Shown here: positions 61,313 through 64,000 of the stretch, piece after piece
How the letters are laid out: each line of letters begins with the position of its first letter
Numbering within the stretch: the stretch's first letter is position 1
From: Acanthochromis polyacanthus
Taxonomy: Eukaryota; Chordata; Actinopteri; Pomacentridae
DNA length: 64,000 nucleotides
Reading direction: 5' to 3'
Assembly: GCF_021347895.1 (NCBI RefSeq)
Contig: NC_067132.1
Location: 13,136,995-13,200,994 of the forward strand
Translations under genes and position numbers: made by a program
The notes under the pieces: model-generated
Told to the model about the DNA's origin: nothing
Database searches by the model: none
Seen by the model: only the letters and a program-made list of their open reading frames with translations

Positions 61313-61970
61313 CAAGAAAAGCACTCAGAGAGCACAGACTTCCACCAAGACTGCTCATTCCCCCATATGGCATTATCCAAAATGCAGCATTTTTTTATTG
61401 AATAGTTGTTGTTCATTAGAAATCACGGCAACATAGAATATGGCCATTTAATATAGATGTACCGACAAACACAATGACATCGCACAAAGCGCAGGCATGT
61501 ATTTTGCATGCCTACATTATATACGGATACCGAATTGCACGACCTAAATATGTAGCAGACGGCAGGAATTGATGAGACTTCAAAACACCCCCATAATTTA
61601 ATCAACTGTTCCTTGTATCTTTTCTGACGGATATGTCCCGATAAGTCTGCAGTGGTGGATTGGTAGTAGGATCACAATCATGAGATCGTCAGCAGGTAGC
61701 TGATGTAGTGTTCACTTGTCATGGTTACAGTGACGCTGTGCTACTATCTTGCAATGATACAGAAATCTTTAACAAACCCATGGATCCAGACTATAAGCTG
61801 CATCACTGCTAAAATCTAGTCAATTGGTCCTTGTGTCATTTCTGACCTTCCCAGAAAATTTCATCCAAATCTGTTTATCCATTTTTGAGTAATGTTGGTA
61901 ACAGACAGACAGACAAACCAAATCGGATTATCGCATCACCTCTGCCGCATTCCTTAGCGAAGGTTACTAT
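61313..61970 (+). repeat. R3 dispersed repeat, copy G (near complete)
   Basis: AACAAGAAAAGCACTCAGAG at the start; AATCACGGCAACATAGAATA, CCCGATAAGTCTGCAGTGGT and GGATCCAGACTATAAGCTGC within; ACAGACAGACAGACAAACCA near the end. About 655 bp, uninterrupted and non-coding. It serves as the reference for the SINE-split and element-split copies. Confidence 0.8.
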
Positions 61971-62949
61971 TGTTACTATTCATAAATTAATACATACAAA
62001 TTATGGCAGCTAAAAATGATTAAACAAATGATCACTTTTCACACTAGAAAAGTCAGTCATAATAACTGACTTCATGTCCAATAGTTTAGACTAGCAACAG
62101 GATCATTCCAACTCAGAAAGTCAATCTATTGACAACTGATCCAAATACTAGTAATTTTGATTTAAGATTCTACACCATTGACCAATCATCTGACAATTTC
62201 TTCCTTTCATTAGCTTCAACTACATCTCCTGGAGAGAATTGGAGGCTGACTCAGTTCATGTTTGGTGCAATGTGGGGTACACATCACTAGTTCATCACAG
62301 AGTAACACAAAGAGACCAGCTACCTTTTAAACTAACACCTACGATCTGTTCAGAATCCCCATTTAACAAACCAGAACTCAGAAACTTACTGCTGTGAGGC
62401 ACAGTGCCACCCTCAACTCATGATGTAATAAACAAAGATACATCAGCGATCAGAACCACACCAGAACTTTCACGTTAACATTTTGCTTTAATGCTTTTAG
62501 ATAAGTAGAATTTTCCAAGCTTTACTTTAACCTGTAAAGGAGCATTTCTTACATTTCTGTGCTGGTGCTTTTCCTTAAGCCAATGACCCAATCATTCTTC
62601 CACCACTGGCTAAAAGGACAGTAAATATTAGTTTTACATTTCCCAGGTTATCAGAAACATGCCTTAAAATGAATGCTAAAGGTGATCCATGTCTGGTGGA
62701 TGTACAGAGCGGACCACCTAACAAAGTCTCAATTTCTGCTTTTGAAAAGGGAAAATGTTGTTGAAATTAAAGCTTCTTTCCATAGCCGCTAGATTACCAA
62801 ATAACCCTTTAAATTAGATCTGCATAAAAGTTACAGAAGTATCTACACCTCCTCACTTTGAAATGTAATGAAACTATTGAACTAAATGTTCTTAATTATG
62901 TTTTACCCCTTGTTATATATGATGTGAATGTTTTCAATTTAGCTACAAG
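61971..62949. other. No recognisable feature
   Basis: Unassigned sequence up to the hAT-like element. Confidence 0.5.
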
Positions 62950-64000
62950 CAAGGGCGTAGGTTTGCATAGGGACGATAGGGACATAACACTACCAACTTT
63001 TCAAGAGGGTCAAATTGTCCCCACCAACTTTTAAGCAACCTTATTTGCATTATATGATGAGTTCAGTTATATAGGTAATTTTGATTGTCTTCTCATATGT
63101 TGTAAGGATAGAATTGACCCTACCATTATTAAGTGACTTATTTTCATTATGTTCAGACCAGGTTCAGACTTACATTTACCCCTTTTCACTTGCTGAATGT
63201 GCCGGTCCAATCAAACGTGCGTTTGATTGGCTGATGACTTGACCCACCCCCCGCCACCCACACGCACACTCACACAGCCCCGACAGAAATACACAAGAAA
63301 TAAACATGCCGCCTTCTCCGCCCCCTTCGAAGAGGAGGGATATTAGAAGTTTTTTTCGGCCAGCAGCAGCAGCAGCAGACGACATTGTAAGTAATATAAA
63401 AAGACGTCAATGTTGTGGACGTGGGGAACACACCACTAATGTTGCTACTGAAAGTCCGACCTGCATCAGAGTTAGCATAACATTAAACTGTGTGAACTTG
63501 CTAACCTGCAAAACTCGAGTAGGAAGCTGCTTAGAGAGAATTGTCCTCCTGTATGTGTTTTCTACTGTTAACGTTAATTAGACTGTGAGAAATGTAGTGA
63601 ACTCTGCTGGAAAATAGAGAACCAGAAAAACGTGAGCAAGAAGCTGCTTAGAGAGAGAGGTCCCAGTCTGTGTTCCACAGGAAAGTGTTGACAGTAAAAA
63701 AAAAAAAAACACATGCTGCTGCTTTTCTTCTTGTAAACGGCCTGGTTTAGAAGGAAAGAAGGCTAGAGCATGTTGTGACTTTACACTTTTGAAACCAAAT
63801 ACCTATTAGTGCATTTATTTATTAATTAAAATGTATTTAATTACTATCACCTGAACCAATACACATGAAAGTTAGTATAAGTTAATACAGATTTATTTTG
63901 CATTGATCATTTGGCTTATCAATTAATTAGGTTCATATTTGTGAGAAATGTAGCCCTGACCCCCGTTCACCCAATCTGGTCTTATTAATGTCCCGTCCCC
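62950..64000 (+). mobile_element. 5' part of a hAT-like transposon, runs off the window
   Basis: The probable left end CAAGGGCGTAGGTTTGCATA at 62950 fits the hAT YARNG terminus. Leader sequence and a short first coding exon follow (63306-63386). The remainder to 64000 is intron-like, and the final bases (TTATTAATGTCCCGTCCCC) recall the GTCCCC motif near 63018. The other end and any target duplication lie outside the window or are not visible. Confidence 0.5.
63306..63386 (+). CDS. Probable first coding exon of a hAT-type transposase-like gene (partial)
   Basis: ATG 63306-63308 opens MPPSPPPSKRRDIRSFFRP, then five alanines and DDI (27 codons). A strong splice donor (ATTGTAAGT, GT at 63387-63388) follows immediately. 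The SKRRDIRSFF segment with a PPSPPPSKR lead resembles the start of hAT transposases annotated in fish as ZMYM/TTF-type proteins, where RDI..FF precedes a zinc-finger region encoded downstream (memory). GCAGCAGCAGCAGCAGCAGA encodes the alanine run. Frame continuation past 63387 is treated as intron. Downstream exons are not in the window, so intactness is unknown. Confidence 0.45.

Overview
The window looks like teleost (probably percomorph) nuclear DNA. It is AT-rich, dense in CA microsatellites, and crowded with Tc1/mariner, hAT and piggyBac-type elements, a tRNA-derived SINE and decayed LINEs. No host protein-coding exon, host tRNA, rRNA or miRNA could be supported. It reads as an intergenic or intronic stretch whose recognisable content is mobile DNA. 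Repeat family names rest on motifs seen here and on general knowledge of fish repeats; no database search was possible.

Layout. 1-9.8 kb: mostly featureless, with a perfect 21-bp inverted repeat (1283-1330), a LINE fragment (about 2650-3040) and one copy of a dispersed family here called R3 (6157-6756). 9.8-11.3 kb: a hAT remnant inserted in the terminal repeat of a TA-flanked MITE. 14.5-16.1 kb: a complete Tc1-like transposon with near-identical 213-bp inverted repeats, TA target sites and an open 344-aa DD34E transposase; this is the only intact gene seen. 16.6-19.1 kb: a heavily decayed L1-type LINE. 22.6-25.3 kb: R3 interrupted by a SINE, then retroelement fragments and a piggyBac-like MITE inside another repeat (R2). 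30.1-30.7 kb: an internally deleted Tc1 derivative.

33.8-36.5 kb: a retroelement-like repeat split by a 2.2-kb composite flanked by a perfect 8-bp duplication and carrying a piggyBac pseudogene without its catalytic core. 39.5-40.6 kb: a decayed Tc1. 41.5-43.5 kb: a nest of R2, a TTAA-flanked MITE, a GGGGAC-type repeat and a 573-bp near-palindrome made from a mariner 5' end. 44.7-49.2 kb: a second copy of the TA-MITE and a small hAT MITE with near-perfect 8-bp target duplication. 51.9-54.6 kb: rearranged R3 copies, one split by a 1.37-kb element with about 140-bp inverted repeats and a 4-bp ACAT duplication. 58.1-60.0 kb: a Tc1 pseudogene and a 309-bp mariner MITE. 61.3-62.0 kb: R3 again. 62.95 kb to the window end: the 5' part of a hAT-like element with a spliced first coding exon.

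The elements do not form a pathway. Their value is a readable insertion history: several sit inside others with target duplications preserved, and empty sites can be read from other copies in the same window. The least explained object is the 52930-54301 element, whose superfamily could not be assigned.
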